NCBI GenBank assembly: GCA_002344795.1
Contig: DDUM01000061.1
Span: 1 to 64,000 of the forward strand
Length of the DNA stretch: 64,000 nt
Direction of reading: 5' to 3'
Source of the DNA: Flammeovirgaceae bacterium UBA2338
GTDB lineage: Bacteria > Bacteroidota > Bacteroidia > Cytophagales > Cyclobacteriaceae
Every line of letters begins with the position of its first letter. The first letter of the stretch is position 1. Both the position numbers and the translations under genes were made by a program. Positions 63,177 to 64,000 of this stretch are shown here, piece after piece. Below the pieces are notes generated by a model. It was given only the letters and a program-made list of their open reading frames with translations. It did no database searches and had not been told where the DNA came from.

Positions 63177-64000
63177 ATGAGGCCAAGTGAAAAGGGCTGG
63201 TTAAAAGAATATCTTAACTTCCGTAAAGATCTATTAGGCGAGTTGACTTCCGAAAGAAAGAGGTCGTCTCACCCTGAACATTCTTTGTACCGACTGATCC
63301 AACCAACGGGACTGATGTATGGCCATGCTGTGGATGTGCTTGGCCACCCTAATTTGGAAGAGCTAGATGAAAAAGACAAAATGAAATTGCTGTTGGCAGA
63401 AAGCTTGATCAGCAGTTCGTTACTCTTTCATGACAAACCTGTTAAAGATCCCGAAGAGCTTTCTAAACTGATGGCAAAAACACTTGAAAGTATTGCCGGT
63501 TTTTATAACAATGTATTCCCGGAACTGGCAACCTCTTCCAGGTCTTTGTTTGGGAAAAGAAAATCAGCTGTGGAGTTGGCAGAAAAGATCTTAGACAAAA
63601 GAATAGAAAGGACTACTGAATCTAGTGGTAATTTTTGGGTTCAGTTCTTTCACAATAGCCTTCTCTTTCTTGATATATTTATCTTTGGCCAATGGATACA
63701 TACAAATGCTGATCGGATTGTCTCTGACTTTTTCAAATATGAACGTGAAGAGCTTCGCTTTTCTGTAGTGAAAATCATAGCATCAGCAGCACATGCTAAT
63801 AACAAAATTGAAATCGAAGAGCGAAAATTACTAGAGTTCTTTTTGCAAAGTGCCGGTCTCTCCCCTGATAAAAAAAAGGAAGCCATTGAAATTTTCAACC
63901 AGGGGATAGAGGTAGATGCCCTCAATCTGCCCACCAACAATTCATGGCTACTCAAGAAATATTTTCTTGAGATGGCCATTCTTACCCTTTGGGCAGACAA
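63177..64000 (+). CDS. TerB-like protein, N-terminal part (3' end outside window)
   Basis: The frame from ATG at 63177 is open to the window end (274 complete codons). The start reads MRPSEKGWLKEYLNFRKDL. A hydrophobic stretch near residues 155-175 (WVQFFHNSLLFLDIFIFGQW) may associate with the membrane. Residues about 195-235 have the TerB pattern (VVKIIASAAHANNKIEIEE, RKLLEFFLQSAGLS). It follows purE by 65 bases and appears related in its TerB part to the gene before purK. The end is unknown. Confidence 0.75.
   Translation, partial: MRPSEKGWLKEYLNFRKDLLGELTSERKRSSHPEHSLYRLIQPTGLMYGHAVDVLGHPNLEELDEKDKMKLLLAESLISSSLLFHDKPVKDPEELSKLMAKTLESIAGFYNNVFPELATSSRSLFGKRKSAVELAEKILDKRIERTTESSGNFWVQFFHNSLLFLDIFIFGQWIHTNADRIVSDFFKYEREELRFSVVKIIASAAHANNKIEIEERKLLEFFLQSAGLSPDKKKEAIEIFNQGIEVDALNLPTNNSWLLKKYFLEMAILTLWAD

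Noticed and set aside
63650..64000. Open minus-strand frame at the window end
   Set aside because: It lies opposite the open plus-strand TerB-like gene starting at 63177, which has a coherent TerB pattern; the minus-strand protein shows no known motif.
1..64000. CRISPR arrays, tRNA, rRNA, prophage or transposase genes
   Set aside because: None could be recognised by reading the sequence; a dedicated search such as tRNAscan could still find a short RNA.

Overview
The window looks like ordinary chromosome of a gliding-type Bacteroidota, most likely a Cytophagales member. The evidence is the gldE-gldD pair, a very large secreted protein with a type IX secretion (T9SS) C-terminal sorting domain, the MurF-Alr fusion, many signal peptides ending in AQ, lipoproteins with short lipoboxes, near absence of Shine-Dalgarno sequences, and promoters of the TTTG / TAnnTTTG type. 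No rRNA, tRNA, CRISPR array, prophage or insertion-sequence transposase was recognised.

Layout. 1-5 kb (+): the 3' end of an S9 peptidase, a strong terminator, a TPR lipoprotein, a BASS-family transporter and an M28 peptidase lipoprotein, closed by a 142-bp MITE-like element. 5-13 kb (-): an S10 serine carboxypeptidase behind two tandem paralogous ~1,055-residue BNR/VPS10-type propeller proteins. 13-19 kb (-): a tight six-gene run of a lipoprotein, DinB, a PBP4-type D,D-peptidase, a GH3 hexosaminidase, N-formylglutamate deformylase and formimidoylglutamate deiminase. 19-22 kb (-): an orphan propeller + Y_Y_Y membrane protein with no output domain. 22-30 kb (-): a three-gene unit (Kre9/KNH-like secreted protein, 2,056-residue T9SS protein, secreted caspase) ending in a clear terminator. 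30-36 kb (-): recG, gldD, gldE, ssb, mutY. 36-42 kb (+): an HU-like gene divergent from mutY, a TPR protein, a 30-residue basic protein resembling COX24/mS38, rng, htpG and a YwqK/MORN-like protein.

42-64 kb is mainly housekeeping: yraN; a PGI/PMI-type isomerase, lipB, a GH113-like hydrolase and a small protein in an overlapping run; threonine synthase and a LysR regulator; a PolB-like exonuclease, RNase R, a polyprenyl synthase and a Cys4 protein; a propeller lipoprotein; rluD; two small secreted proteins; csaA; murF-alr; feoAB; purK-purE flanked by two TerB-like genes, the second cut by the window end.

Points most worth a second look: the caspase / T9SS-giant / Kre9-like unit, the highly charged insert in the orphan propeller protein, the DUF6624-type gene whose signal peptide is open only back to an ACG codon, the 30-residue mS38-like gene in front of rng, and repeat-derived sequence forming the N-terminus of the HutF-like enzyme. 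I saw no proof of a wholly new system; the caspase unit is the best candidate.
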